DNA from: PALSA-612 sp963704335
GTDB lineage: Bacteria > Actinomycetota > Thermoleophilia > Gaiellales > Gaiellaceae
Direction of reading: 5' to 3'
DNA: 64,000 bases
Assembly (NCBI GenBank): GCA_963704335.1
Contig: OY969889.1
Location: forward strand, 2,170,001 to 2,234,000
The notes under the pieces were generated by a model. The model made no database searches, was not told where the DNA came from, and was given only the letters and a program-made list of their open reading frames with translations. Positions 34,842 to 44,295 of this stretch are shown here, in pieces. The position numbers and the translations under genes were made by a program. How positions within the stretch are numbered: the stretch's first letter is position 1; each line of letters starts with the position of its first letter.

Positions 34842-35582
34842 GTGGCTGGTGAGCGAGTACGTCTCGAGGTGCAACAGCGTCAAGCGCTTGGATCGCGCGA
34901 CTCTCGACGGCTGCGCCGGGAAGGCCTGATTCCCGGCGTGCTCTACGGGCGTGGCAAGACGCCGCATCCGTTCGTCGTACCCGAGCGCACGCTGCGAAGC
35001 GCGCTCGGCGGGCCACACGGCCTGCACGCAATCCTCGACGTCGTGCTCGACGACCAGAAGACGTCACACGCCTCGGTGGTCAAGGACTACCAGCAGGATC
35101 CGATTCGCGGCTACCTCACGCACATCGACCTGCACGAGGTGCGGCTGGACCAGCCGATCAGCGCACAGGTATCCGTCGAGCTCCTGGGCGAGTCGCCCGG
35201 CGTGAAGGTCGGCGGCGTGCTGACGCAGCTCGTGCGCGAGGTGACGGTCGAGGCTCTGCCTCTAGAGATGCCCGACCGGCTCTCACTCGACATCAGCCTG
35301 ACCGAGATCGGCGATGCACTGCGTGTCTCCGACCTGGTGCTTCCCGCCGAGGTCACGGTGCTGGACGACCCTGAGAACGTGCTCGTAACCGTTTCCGCAC
35401 CGCGCCTTGCGGCTGAGCTCGAAGCCGCAGAGGCAGAGGCGGCAGCTGCGCTCGAGGCCGAGGAAGGCGTCGAAGTCGAGGAGGCAGCCGAAGGCGAGGT
35501 CGAGGACGAGGCCGGGGCCGAGCCTGCCGCCGAAGGCGAGCAGGCCGCCGGCGAAGCGTCCGGCGAGCCCGCCGAGGGCTAA
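34842..35582 (+). CDS. rplY: 50S ribosomal protein L25/Ctc
   Basis: 5S rRNA-binding ribosomal protein of the long CTC form (246 residues), related to general-stress protein Ctc. The L25 domain covers about 1-95 (SRRLRREGLIPGVLYGRG), the TL5 C-terminal beta domain 100-190, and a very acidic Ala/Glu tail of about 55 residues follows, usual in actinobacteria. TAGAAT 8 nt before the GTG suggests a leaderless message. Together with pth immediately downstream it forms the classic prs-rplY-pth order. Confidence 0.94.
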   Translation: MAGERVRLEVQQRQALGSRDSRRLRREGLIPGVLYGRGKTPHPFVVPERTLRSALGGPHGLHAILDVVLDDQKTSHASVVKDYQQDPIRGYLTHIDLHEVRLDQPISAQVSVELLGESPGVKVGGVLTQLVREVTVEALPLEMPDRLSLDISLTEIGDALRVSDLVLPAEVTVLDDPENVLVTVSAPRLAAELEAAEAEAAAALEAEEGVEVEEAAEGEVEDEAGAEPAAEGEQAAGEASGEPAEG

Positions 35583-35593
35583 GAGCACTCCCC

Positions 35594-36187
35594 ATGCGCC
35601 TCCGGCGCCGGCGGGCGCCCGAGTCTTCGCTCCACCTGCTCGTAGCGGGGCTCGGCAACCCCGGCGGGCAGTACGCACGCACGCGGCACAACATCGGCTG
35701 GCTGGTGGTGGACGAGCTCGCTGCGCGGCACGGCGGCACGTTTCGCGGGAAGTTCTCGGGCCGGTTGTCGGAGGTCCGTGTGGGCGAATTGCGCATCGCG
35801 CTGCTGAAGCCCGAGACCTACATGAACGAGTCGGGGCGCTCGATCGCTGCGGCGGCGTCGTTCTTCAAGGTGCCGCCGGAGGCGGTACTGATCGTTCACG
35901 ACGACGTCGACCTCGACGAAGGGCGACTGCAGGTGCGGAACGGTGGTGGGTTGGCCGGCCACAACGGCCTTCGCTCGATCGTCCAGGCGATGGGGACGCA
36001 GGACTTCCAGCGGCTGCGAATCGGAGTCGGCCGGCCGGAGCGCGGAGATCCACGACCCGTCGCCGACTGGGTGCTGTCGGCGTTCTCTCCTGAGGCGGAT
36101 GTCGAGGGGTTGATTGCGCGGGCGACGAATGCCGTCGAGGCCGTTGCGCTGGAGGGGCTCGAGACTGCTCAGCGCCGCTTCAACTGA
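35594..36187 (+). CDS. pth: Peptidyl-tRNA hydrolase
   Basis: Recycles peptidyl-tRNA released by stalled ribosomes. 197 residues. Catalytic and binding motifs: VAGLGNPGGQYARTRHNIGW (includes the catalytic His and Asn), KPETYMNESG, HDDVDLDEG and GGGLAGHNGLRSI. A basic stretch of about eight residues precedes the usual start. Starts 11 nt after rplY. A GC-rich stem-loop follows before mfd. Confidence 0.95.
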   Translation: MRLRRRRAPESSLHLLVAGLGNPGGQYARTRHNIGWLVVDELAARHGGTFRGKFSGRLSEVRVGELRIALLKPETYMNESGRSIAAAASFFKVPPEAVLIVHDDVDLDEGRLQVRNGGGLAGHNGLRSIVQAMGTQDFQRLRIGVGRPERGDPRPVADWVLSAFSPEADVEGLIARATNAVEAVALEGLETAQRRFN

Positions 36188-36275
36188 CGCAAAGCTGGAA
36201 CACAATCGTCACCCCTGAGCCTGACTTCTCCCACTAGCATCAGCAGCGGGGAGGAGGCTGGTGGCCCCGGTGAAA

Positions 36276-36328
36276 TGTCCGAATTGGACAGCGTCGGGGC
36301 GGGGCATCGCTCTAGGAGAGCCCCGCCC
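36276..36328 (+). terminator. GC-rich dyads between pth and mfd
   Basis: The 187-nt gap holds TGTCC-GAATT-GGACA (36276-36290) and then GGGCGGGGC (36297-36305) paired with GCCCCGCCC (36320-36328), with an inner CTCT/AGAG. The second could stop transcription from pth, but no T run follows. The first looks more like a protein-binding dyad. Apart from these the gap shows nothing recognisable. Confidence 0.35.
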
Positions 36329-36374
36329 GCCGACTAAACTGACGTCTCGCGGGACGTGTTTCCCGCCTTTCGTC

Positions 36375-39300
36375 ATGGACCGGCCAATACTGCACCCGCT
36401 CGTCGTCGCGCTCACGGACAGCGAGGAGCTCGACGCGCTCGCGTCGGCTCTCCCGGAGACGAGTGCCCGGGTCTCCGAGCCCGCACTGCCGCTTCTCCTC
36501 GCGGCGTTGCACGAACGCCTGGGCCGCAGGCTCCTTTGCTTGCTGCCTGACGACGAGGATGCGCGTGACGCGGCGGAAGCGGCTGCGTGGTTCGCCGGTG
36601 CCGAGTCGGTGGCGTTCATGCCCGGACGCGGCGTCACGCCGGAGTCGGGCCTCCGGGTGCCGCCACACCTCGTCGGCGAGCGGCTGCGCGCACTCTCCGT
36701 ACTGGCGAGCGGCGGGCTCGTATGCATGTCTGCGACTGCCGCCGCGGAGGGTCTGCCTCCGGTGGAAGAGCGGCCGCCGCCGGTCGACATCGCCGTGGGG
36801 GCGGCGACAGGGCTGGAGGCGCTGACCGAAGAGCTGGTGCTCGCCGGCTACGACCGTGTCGAGCGTGTGGAAGAGCGTGGCCAGATCGCAGTTCGTGGAG
36901 GGATTCTCGACATCCACGGCACCACGGGCCGCGAGCCCATCCGAGTCGAGTTCTTCGGCGACGTGGTCGAAGGCATCCGCGCCTTCTCGGCGTTCACGCA
37001 GCGGGCGCTCTACGACCTCGAGCGGGCGACGATCTTTCCTGCGGCAGAGCGCAGGGCCGATCTCGCGGACGCCGCCGGAGATGAGCCTGGGACCGGCGAT
37101 CTTGCCGCGACAACCGACCTCGTCTGGAGGCCGGCCGAGGTGCGCGAGCTGTGGAGGGATGAGCTCGGTCTTGACCTGGAGGTGACCGGAGCCGCACTCG
37201 ATCCCCTGCCGAGCGGACAGTCGCTCGCTTTCGAGGCGCAGCGGCCGGCGCTCGCCGCCAGAGGTCTCGCCGAAGCCGAGCGCGAGCTGAATGCGCTTGT
37301 CCGGTCGGGTCTGCGGGTGGTCGTCTCGTTTCCGCATCGCGGAGACGCGCTGCGCACGCAGCGTCTGTTGCGGCGTGCCGACGCGCAGGTGCTCGAGCCG
37401 GGAGGATCGCTCCCCGCAGACGGCGCGTTGCTGTTTGCGGTGTCGCCTGCCCGCAGGGGTTTTGTCTGGCGTGACCTCGGCATTGCGCTCGTGCCCGAGG
37501 CGCAGGTCTTCCGTAGGCGGGCACCGCGCCAGACGCGCGTCGCCCGGGCTCTGCGGTCTTTCGCCGACCTGCGGACGGGTGACTTCGTCGTCCACGAGGA
37601 CCACGGCGTCGGCCAGTTGCTCGGCTTCGAGACGCAGACGGTCGGAGGGATCACCCGCGACTACCTGCTGCTCGCGTTCCGGGGCGAGGACCGGCTGTAC
37701 GTGCCGCACGACCAGGTGGGAAAGGTGTCCCGCTATGTCGGTGCCGACGGCCGCGACCCGACGCTCTCGAAGCTCGGCGGACGTGCCTGGCAGCTCGTCA
37801 AGACGCGCGCGAGCCACGCAGCTCGCGAGTTGGCGGGAGAGCTGCTGGCGCTGTACGCGCAGCGCGAGCATGCCGCCGGGATCAGCTTTGATCTCTCGAA
37901 CGACTGGCTGGAACGGCTGGAAGCGTCGTTCCCGTACCGCGAGACGCCCGACCAGCTGGAAGCGATCGAGGCCGTGAAGGAGGACCTCGAGTCCGCGCGG
38001 CCGATGGACCGCCTCGTCTGCGGCGACGTCGGCTTCGGCAAGACGGAGATCGCGGTGCGTGCCGCCTTCGCAGTGGCGCTCAACGGGAGGCAGACGCTCG
38101 TGCTCGCCCCGACCACGATCCTCGCGCAGCAGCACTGGAACACGTTCCGCGAGCGCTACGGAGACTTCCCCGTCACGGTCGAGATGGTCTCGCGGTTTCG
38201 CCGACCGGCGGAGGTGAAGCAGGCACTCGCCGACTTCTCGTCGGGGAAGGTGGACGTGCTCATCGGCACCCACCGGGTCCTCTCGAGGGACGTCGTGCCC
38301 CAGAATCTCGGGCTCGTCGTCGTGGACGAGGAACAGCGCTTTGGCGTCGCCCAGAAGGAGCTTCTCCGCCAGCTGCGCCTCGAGGTCGACGTGTTGTCTC
38401 TGACCGCCACCCCGATCCCGCGGACCCTGCACATGTCGCTGGCAGGGCTTCGCGACATCTCCATGATCGAGACGGCGCCGGAGGGGCGGCGCCCGATTCG
38501 AACGCACGTCGGCGAGTACGACGAAGAGCTCGTCAAGCATGCGCTGGAGCGCGAGACAGAGCGCGGAGGCCAGGCGTTCTACCTCCACAACCGCGTGGAG
38601 ACGATCGACGAGGCCGCCGAGAAGCTGGCGGGGCTCTGCCCGGACCTCCGGCTGCTGGTCGCCCACGGTCAGATGCCCGAGCGCGAGCTCGAGGAGCAGA
38701 TGATGAAGTTCCTGCGCGGTGACGCCGATGTGCTCGTCTCGACGACGATCATCGAATCGGGTCTCGACATCCCCCAGGCCAACACGCTCGTCGTCGAGCG
38801 CGCCGACATGCTCGGGCTGGCCCAGCTGTACCAGATCCGCGGCCGCGTGGGTCGCTCCGACGTCCCGGCGCATGCGTACTTGCTGTACCCCGACGCGATG
38901 GAGTTGTCGCAGGAGGCGCGCGCGAGGCTGTCGACGCTCGCCGATCACACCGAGCTCGGGTCCGGCTTCGCCATCGCGATGCGCGATCTCGAGATTCGTG
39001 GTGCGGGCGAGCTGCTCGGCCGCGAGCAGTCCGGCCATGTTGCGGCCGTCGGCTTCGAGCTGTACGTCGACCTGCTCAACGAGGCCGTCGCCGAGCTGGC
39101 CGGCGGCAGGCGCGTCATGCCGCGTCCGATCCGCATCGACGCGCGTATCGACGCCTACGTCCCGGCCGACTACGTCGAGTCCGAGGCCCTGAAGATCGAT
39201 CTTCACCGGCGGCTCGCGCTCGCAGTCACGGAGGACGAGCTCCGCGAGCTGCACGCCTCGGTCGAGGATCGGTACGGCGCGCCGCCGGAGCCTGTCGAAA

Positions 39301-39548
39301 ACCTCTTCGCGCTGCAGGAGGCACGGCTGAAGCTCGCGGAGCTCGGAGCCGACTACGCGGTGTTCCGCAACGGGCGCCTGACCGTCGGCCCGCTCCTGCT
39401 CGGCGCCGACGATGTACGCGAGATTCGCGAGAGCGTCGCGTCCGCCGTCTACACGAACGACAAGCGCGAGCTCGCCATGAGGAGCGACGGGTTCCGCGGA
39501 GGGCTACCCGCCCTCGCTGCTATTCTCGACGTGCGCCGGGCAGCTTGA
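36375..39548 (+). CDS. mfd: Transcription-repair coupling factor Mfd
   Basis: DNA translocase that removes stalled RNA polymerase and recruits UvrA. The ATG at 36375 gives 1057 residues; the frame stays open to 36261 but the added residues look unlike protein. Order: UvrB-like domains 1-3 (GREPIRVEFFGDVVEGIRAFS near 210), RNAP-interacting CarD-like domain near 410 (DLRTGDFVVHEDHGVGQLLGF), RecG-like motor with Walker A GDVGFGKTE near 550, DEEQRFG, TATPIPRTLHMSL, and a C-terminal TRCF domain. Length is a little short of E. coli Mfd (1148). Confidence 0.96.
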   Translation: MDRPILHPLVVALTDSEELDALASALPETSARVSEPALPLLLAALHERLGRRLLCLLPDDEDARDAAEAAAWFAGAESVAFMPGRGVTPESGLRVPPHLVGERLRALSVLASGGLVCMSATAAAEGLPPVEERPPPVDIAVGAATGLEALTEELVLAGYDRVERVEERGQIAVRGGILDIHGTTGREPIRVEFFGDVVEGIRAFSAFTQRALYDLERATIFPAAERRADLADAAGDEPGTGDLAATTDLVWRPAEVRELWRDELGLDLEVTGAALDPLPSGQSLAFEAQRPALAARGLAEAERELNALVRSGLRVVVSFPHRGDALRTQRLLRRADAQVLEPGGSLPADGALLFAVSPARRGFVWRDLGIALVPEAQVFRRRAPRQTRVARALRSFADLRTGDFVVHEDHGVGQLLGFETQTVGGITRDYLLLAFRGEDRLYVPHDQVGKVSRYVGADGRDPTLSKLGGRAWQLVKTRASHAARELAGELLALYAQREHAAGISFDLSNDWLERLEASFPYRETPDQLEAIEAVKEDLESARPMDRLVCGDVGFGKTEIAVRAAFAVALNGRQTLVLAPTTILAQQHWNTFRERYGDFPVTVEMVSRFRRPAEVKQALADFSSGKVDVLIGTHRVLSRDVVPQNLGLVVVDEEQRFGVAQKELLRQLRLEVDVLSLTATPIPRTLHMSLAGLRDISMIETAPEGRRPIRTHVGEYDEELVKHALERETERGGQAFYLHNRVETIDEAAEKLAGLCPDLRLLVAHGQMPERELEEQMMKFLRGDADVLVSTTIIESGLDIPQANTLVVERADMLGLAQLYQIRGRVGRSDVPAHAYLLYPDAMELSQEARARLSTLADHTELGSGFAIAMRDLEIRGAGELLGREQSGHVAAVGFELYVDLLNEAVAELAGGRRVMPRPIRIDARIDAYVPADYVESEALKIDLHRRLALAVTEDELRELHASVEDRYGAPPEPVENLFALQEARLKLAELGADYAVFRNGRLTVGPLLLGADDVREIRESVASAVYTNDKRELAMRSDGFRGGLPALAAILDVRRAA

Positions 39549-39561
39549 AGGCGCTTTTTCC

Positions 39562-40596
39562 ATGATCGCCCAGCGAATTCCTGTACTTGCATCGGCAGCC
39601 CTCGCCGTCCTGGCGCTGGCGTTCGTCGCCGTGGGCTGTGGTGGCGGCGGCGATAGCGCGGGCGGGTCTCTGGGCTCAGGAGTCGCTGCCACCGTGGCAG
39701 GCGAGGAGATAACGCAGACACAGCTCGACGAAGTGATCGCGCAGGCAGAGTCGCGGCTCAAGTCGCAGGGCCAGAAGATCCCGGCCGCCGGCTCTCAGGA
39801 GTACCAGGCGTTCCAGCAGAACGCGCTCCAGTTCCTCGTCCAGCGCATCCAGTTCGAGCAGAAGGCGGAGGAACTGGGCATCTCGGTCTCGGACGAGGAG
39901 GTCGACGAGCGCGTCAAGCGGGTGCTGACGCAGTTCTTTGGCGGAAGCCAGAAGAAGTACGAAGACTCGCTGGAGAAGCAGGGCATCACGGACGAGCAAG
40001 TGCGCGAGGAGCTCAAGGCGACGTTGGTCTCGGAGAAGATCTTTGCGAAGGTCGGCAACTCCGCGAAGGTAACGAGTGCCGAGATCCAGGCGTACTACGC
40101 CTCCAACCCCGATCTGTACGGGCAGAAGACCTCGCGCGACGTGCGCCATATCCTGGTCGCCTCCAAGGCGCTGGCCAACGACCTTCACGGGCAGCTTCAG
40201 AACGGCGCCGACTTCGCCGCGCTCGCCAAGAAGTACTCGACGGATCCTGGCTCCAGCAAGACCGGCGGCAAGCTCACCGTTGCGCGTGGGCAGACGGTGC
40301 CGCCGTTCGACAAGGTCGCCTTCGCATTGGGCGTCGGCGAGCTCTCCAAGCCCGTCAAGACCCAGTTCGGCTGGCACATCATCGAGGCGCTGAGCGCGGA
40401 GAAGTCCGGCAGGACGACCCCTCTGAAGTCGGTCCGCAAGACGATCTCGGACACGCTGCTCGGTCAGAAGAAGTCGGACGCGGTCACGAAATGGCTCGCA
40501 GGCCTCAAGAAGGAATACGAGGGCAAGATCGAGTACGCGTCGGGTCTCGCACCGCCCGCCACCGAGACAACACCGGCGACCACCAGCACCGGTTGA
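39562..40596 (+). CDS. PrsA/SurA-like peptidyl-prolyl isomerase lipoprotein
   Basis: Extracytoplasmic foldase of 344 residues. The signal peptide ends in a lipobox (AVGC, lipidated Cys at 26). A SurA-N-like helical chaperone region (about 45-175) and one parvulin domain follow (RDVRHILVASKAL, FAALAKKYSTDPGS, FGWHIIEAL). A Thr/Pro-rich tail closes the protein. It would assist folding of secreted proteins. The mazG TTG start overlaps its stop (TTGA). Confidence 0.92.
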   Translation: MIAQRIPVLASAALAVLALAFVAVGCGGGGDSAGGSLGSGVAATVAGEEITQTQLDEVIAQAESRLKSQGQKIPAAGSQEYQAFQQNALQFLVQRIQFEQKAEELGISVSDEEVDERVKRVLTQFFGGSQKKYEDSLEKQGITDEQVREELKATLVSEKIFAKVGNSAKVTSAEIQAYYASNPDLYGQKTSRDVRHILVASKALANDLHGQLQNGADFAALAKKYSTDPGSSKTGGKLTVARGQTVPPFDKVAFALGVGELSKPVKTQFGWHIIEALSAEKSGRTTPLKSVRKTISDTLLGQKKSDAVTKWLAGLKKEYEGKIEYASGLAPPATETTPATTSTG

Positions 40597-41390
40597 GCCT
40601 CGAGCAGGCGCTCGGCGACCTGCAGGAGCTGACGGCGAAGCTCCGCCGCGAGTGCCCTTGGGACGCGGAACAGACCACCCGCACCATCGTGCCGCACACG
40701 GTCGAGGAGGCCTATGAGGTCGCAGACGCGGCGATGGCCGACGACGACGCGAAGCTCGTCGACGAGCTCGGCGATCTGCTCTATCAAACGTTCTTCCTGT
40801 CGCTCCTGCTCGCAGAGCGCGGGGGAGGCGACCTGGAGACAGTTGCGCGAAACGCACACGACAAGCTCGTCCGCCGCCATCCGCACGTGTTCGGCGACGC
40901 CGCGTCACCCGGTTCGCCGGGCGCCGTGAAGCATCGCTGGGAGGAGCTGAAGACCACTCAAGAAGGGCGGAGCGGCGTCTTCCACGACGTGCCCGAATCT
41001 CTTCCGGCGCTGCTCTATGCTCGCAAGGTGCAGAAGCGGGCGGCGTCGACCGGGTTTGTGTTCCCCGATCCGGCGAGCACCGTGGCGCGCCTGGATGAGG
41101 AACTGGAGGAGCTACGTGTCGAGATTGCGCGCGCAGGAACGCCTGAGCCGGAGACAGAGGCGGACCCGAAGGTTCTCGACGAGCTCGGCGACGTGTTGTT
41201 CCTCGCAGTCGGCGTCGCCCAGCGAATGAACGTCGATCCCGAGCTTGCGTTGCGGGGCACGTCCAGGAAGTTCGTGTCGCGGGTGGAGCGCGCCGCCGCG
41301 TTGGCGGCCGAGTCCGGCGACGAGTGGTCGCAGCTCTCGCTCGATGATCAGTTTCGCTTCTACGAGGCTGCGAAGGCAGAGCTGGCGTGA
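40593..41390 (+). CDS. mazG: Nucleoside triphosphate pyrophosphohydrolase MazG
   Basis: House-cleaning NTP pyrophosphatase, 265 residues, with two tandem MazG domains: HTVEEAYEVADA with DELGDLLYQTFF (first), and LDEELEELRVEI with DELGDVLFLAVG (second). The Glu/Asp clusters bind Mg. The TTG at 40593 overlapping the previous stop is preferred; upstream codons in this frame run inside the foldase gene. Overlaps eno by 4 nt (GTGA). MazG next to eno is a common actinobacterial order. Confidence 0.93.
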   Translation: MSLEQALGDLQELTAKLRRECPWDAEQTTRTIVPHTVEEAYEVADAAMADDDAKLVDELGDLLYQTFFLSLLLAERGGGDLETVARNAHDKLVRRHPHVFGDAASPGSPGAVKHRWEELKTTQEGRSGVFHDVPESLPALLYARKVQKRAASTGFVFPDPASTVARLDEELEELRVEIARAGTPEPETEADPKVLDELGDVLFLAVGVAQRMNVDPELALRGTSRKFVSRVERAAALAAESGDEWSQLSLDDQFRFYEAAKAELA

Positions 41391-42661
41391 GCGCCATCGA
41401 GCGGATCCGGGCGCGGCAGATCCTCGACTCGCGCGGCAATCCCACGGTAGAGGTCGACGTCACGCTCGACTCCGGCGCGTTCGGACGCGCCGCGGTTCCC
41501 TCCGGCGCGTCCACGGGCGTGCACGAGGCCGTCGAGCTGCGTGACGACGACCCAGACGTGTTCGGAGGCAAGGGAGTTCTGCGGGCAGTCAAGAATGTCG
41601 GCGACGTAATCGGACCGGCGGTCCAAGGGCTGGATGCTGCCGACCAGCCGGAGCTGGACAGGCGGCTCATCGAGCTGGACGGCTCGCCCAACAAGGGCAA
41701 CCTCGGAGCCAACGCGCTGCTCGGCGTGTCGCTCGCCGTCGCCAAGGCGGCGGCGGCAGACGCCGGCGTCCCCCTCTTCCGCTGGCTGGGTGGAGACGAC
41801 GCGGTCGTGCTGCCGGTGCCGATGCTGAACGTCGTCAACGGTGGTGCGCACGCGCAGAACTCGCTCGACTTCCAGGAGTTCATGGTCGTGCCCGCCGGTG
41901 CTCCGTCGTTCGCCGAGGCCCTGCAGATCGGCGCCGAGGTCTACCACGCGCTCAAGGCGCTGCTGCACGAGCGTGGGCTCGCCACGGGAGTAGGCGACGA
42001 GGGCGGCTTCGCGCCCGACTTCGGCTCGAGCGAGGATGCGATCGAGGCCGTGCTGACGGCGGCCGACCGCGCGGGCCATGCCGACCGCGTGGCGATCGCC
42101 CTGGACCCGGCCGCCACCGAGTTCTGGAGCGACGGCGCCTACCGCTTCGAAGGACGCGAGAAGAGCCCGGACGAGATGGTCGCGTACTGGGGGGAGCTTG
42201 CCGAGCGCTATCCGATCGTGTCCATCGAAGACGGGTTGGCCGAGGACGAGTGGGCCTCCTGGCGCGAACAGACCGAGCGCAGCGGCGACCGCCTCCAGCT
42301 CGTGGGCGACGATCTCTTTGTGACGAACGTCGACCGGCTGCGGCAGGGAATCGACGAGGGCGTCGCCAATGCGATCCTCATCAAGGTCAACCAGATCGGC
42401 ACGCTGACCGAGACGCTGGAGACCGTGGAGCTCGCGCGACAGGCCGGCTACGCGACGGTCATGTCGCACCGCTCCGGCGAAACGGAAGATACGACGATCG
42501 CGGACGTTGCCGTCGCCACCAACGCGGGTCAGATCAAGACCGGAGCGCCGGCGCGGTCGGACCGCGTCGCGAAGTACAACCAGCTCTTGCGCATCGAGGA
42601 AGAGCTCGGCGACCGCGCGGTCTACCCCGGCTGGGACGCCTTTCCACGCTTCAACCGGTAG
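41387..42661 (+). CDS. eno: Enolase
   Basis: Glycolytic 2-phosphoglycerate dehydratase, 424 residues. Conserved blocks: ARQILDSRGNPTVEVDV, VPSGASTGVHEAVELRD, NQIGTLTETLE, and the catalytic SHRSGETEDTTIADVAVATNAGQIKTGAPARSDR region near 360 given here in part. Metal ligands and the catalytic Lys region are intact. Followed by pyruvate kinase 28 nt later, which has its own -10 box. Confidence 0.97.
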   Translation: MSAIERIRARQILDSRGNPTVEVDVTLDSGAFGRAAVPSGASTGVHEAVELRDDDPDVFGGKGVLRAVKNVGDVIGPAVQGLDAADQPELDRRLIELDGSPNKGNLGANALLGVSLAVAKAAAADAGVPLFRWLGGDDAVVLPVPMLNVVNGGAHAQNSLDFQEFMVVPAGAPSFAEALQIGAEVYHALKALLHERGLATGVGDEGGFAPDFGSSEDAIEAVLTAADRAGHADRVAIALDPAATEFWSDGAYRFEGREKSPDEMVAYWGELAERYPIVSIEDGLAEDEWASWREQTERSGDRLQLVGDDLFVTNVDRLRQGIDEGVANAILIKVNQIGTLTETLETVELARQAGYATVMSHRSGETEDTTIADVAVATNAGQIKTGAPARSDRVAKYNQLLRIEEELGDRAVYPGWDAFPRFNR

Positions 42662-42689
42662 CGCTCGCAAGCCACGATACGCTGGACGG

Positions 42690-44096
42690 GTGCCCTCCCA
42701 GGTAGCGCGCCGGACGAAGATCGTCGCCACGCTCGGCCCTGCATCGGCCGGCCGCATCGACGAGCTCGTCGCCGCGGGAGCAGATGCCATCCGGCTCAAT
42801 TTCTCGCACGGCACGCAGGCTCAGCACGCGGAGTGGGCAGGAGCGGTGCGGGACGTGGAGCGGGAGAACGGCCGACCCCTCGCGTTGATGGCCGACCTGC
42901 AGGGGCCGAAGCTGCGCATCGGAGATCTCGCCGCTCCCGTGACGGTTGCGAAGGGGCAGCAGGTGCTCATAGGCCCGGAGGGCTCAGAGGTCGACCTGCC
43001 GGTAGCGCCGCTCGTCGTGGGCCAGGTGCTCGAGGCCGGCCACGACGTGCTGATCGACGACGGTCACGTTCGTCTGCGCGTCGAGCGCGTGGACAACGGT
43101 CGTGCGGTCACCTCCGTGCTCGTCGGCGGCGTCGTCGAGAGCCACAAGGGCGTCAACCTGCCCGGTGTCGCGTTGCCCATACCTTCGCTCACGGAAAAGG
43201 ACCTGAGCGATCTCGCTTTCGCGCTCGACCTGGGAGTGGACTACGTCGCGCTGTCGTTCGTGCGCTCGCCCGACGACGTGCGCGATCTCCGGGCTCGCAT
43301 CGAGGGAGCCGGCTCACAGGCGCGCGTGATAGCCAAGATCGAGAAGGCCGAAGCCGTGCATGCGCTAGGGCCGATCGTGGATGCGTCCGACGCGGTGATG
43401 GTCGCCCGCGGCGACCTGGGAGTCGAGATCGGCCCGTCGGCGGTTCCGCTGCTCCAGAAGCGGATGATCCTCGTCGCGCTCGAGCGCGGCCGGCCCGTGA
43501 TCACGGCGACGCAGATGCTCGAGTCGATGCTGCACGCGCCGGAGCCAACACGCGCGGAGGCCAGCGACGTCGCCAATGCAGTCCTCGACGGCACGTCGGC
43601 GCTCATGCTGTCGGAGGAGACGGCCATCGGCGAGTACCCGGTAGAGGCAGTGGCCACGATGGACACGATTGCGCGAGCAGTCGAGCCTAGTCTCGGCCAC
43701 CGGCACGAGCTGCCGAGCGCGGGCGACGAGCCGACGGTCGGTGAGGCCATCTCGAACGCCGCCTGCGACATCGCCGAAGCGCTGCATGCAACCGCGCTCG
43801 TCGTGCCCACGTTCACAGGCGGCAGTGCGTCTGCGATGGCACGGCTTCGCCCGCGACGCCCGGTCGTGGCGATCGTGCATCACGACAGCATCGCCCGGCG
43901 GTTGGCCCTGGAGTGGGGCGTCGTGCCGCTTGTCATACCCGAGTGCGACGACGTCGAGCAGCTGTGGAGCGAGTCGCTGGCCGCAGCCCGCGACGCCGGT
44001 CAGGTCGAGCCCGGCGACCAGGTCGTCATCACGGCGGGAACGCACGTGAACATCCCAGGGTCGACGAACGTCATCAAGGTCGAGGTCGCCTCCTAG
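42690..44096 (+). CDS. pyk: Pyruvate kinase
   Basis: Final glycolytic enzyme, 468 residues. Motifs: RRTKIVATLGPAS at the N-terminus, NFSHGT, DLQGPKLRIG, IAKIEKAEAV (catalytic Lys), MVARGDLGVEIG, TATQMLESM, and the C-terminal allosteric domain. The GTG at 42690 has TACGCT exactly 6 nt upstream, favouring a leaderless start. The frame stays open through eno but that part is a shadow. Repeat copy A begins at the last base of its stop codon. Confidence 0.96.
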   Translation: MPSQVARRTKIVATLGPASAGRIDELVAAGADAIRLNFSHGTQAQHAEWAGAVRDVERENGRPLALMADLQGPKLRIGDLAAPVTVAKGQQVLIGPEGSEVDLPVAPLVVGQVLEAGHDVLIDDGHVRLRVERVDNGRAVTSVLVGGVVESHKGVNLPGVALPIPSLTEKDLSDLAFALDLGVDYVALSFVRSPDDVRDLRARIEGAGSQARVIAKIEKAEAVHALGPIVDASDAVMVARGDLGVEIGPSAVPLLQKRMILVALERGRPVITATQMLESMLHAPEPTRAEASDVANAVLDGTSALMLSEETAIGEYPVEAVATMDTIARAVEPSLGHRHELPSAGDEPTVGEAISNAACDIAEALHATALVVPTFTGGSASAMARLRPRRPVVAIVHHDSIARRLALEWGVVPLVIPECDDVEQLWSESLAAARDAGQVEPGDQVVITAGTHVNIPGSTNVIKVEVAS

Positions 44097-44259
44097 GAGG
44101 GTCTGGCGAAACAGAGACTGTGCCGCCGGAATCACGCTGGAGGCCGCGCTGCGGCGTCCTCGGTCGCCCACGTACTTAGCCAGTACGCGGGCTCTCTGCG
44201 TCCTTGCATCGCAACCTCCAGCGCGCCCCGACGACGAGCACCGTTCCGCCAGACCCTCC
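44096..44259 (+). repeat. ERIC-like imperfect palindromic repeat, copy A
   Basis: A 164-bp element, about 94% identical to 53423-53585. Ends are inverted: GGAGGGTCTGGCG (44096-44108) and CGCCAGACCCTCC (44247-44259). Inside are a second pairing, CGCTGGAGG (44135-44143) with CCTCCAGCG (44215-44223), and an apical hairpin GCCCACGTACT (44166-44176) / AGTACGCGGGC (44182-44192) with loop TAGCC. The loop differs between copies while its closing stem is identical, as expected for a structured element. It starts at the pyk stop codon. It encodes no recognisable protein and has no transposase. Confidence 0.85.
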
Positions 44260-44295
44260 GGAAGGAAGCGCGCGGCCGCGGGCGAACCGGACCGC

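Noticed and set aside
36261..36374. Upstream extension of mfd from GTG 36261
   Set aside because: The extra 38 residues cross the stem-loop and look unlike Mfd; ATG 36375 fits the normal N-terminus.
36312..39254. A 980-codon open frame antisense to mfd, and similar long antisense frames at 1861-3681, 39676-41883, 41360-42814 and 5962-7431
   Set aside because: They mirror strongly coding genes, have repetitive Arg/Leu/Asp-rich composition without domain motifs, and arise from GC-rich third positions.
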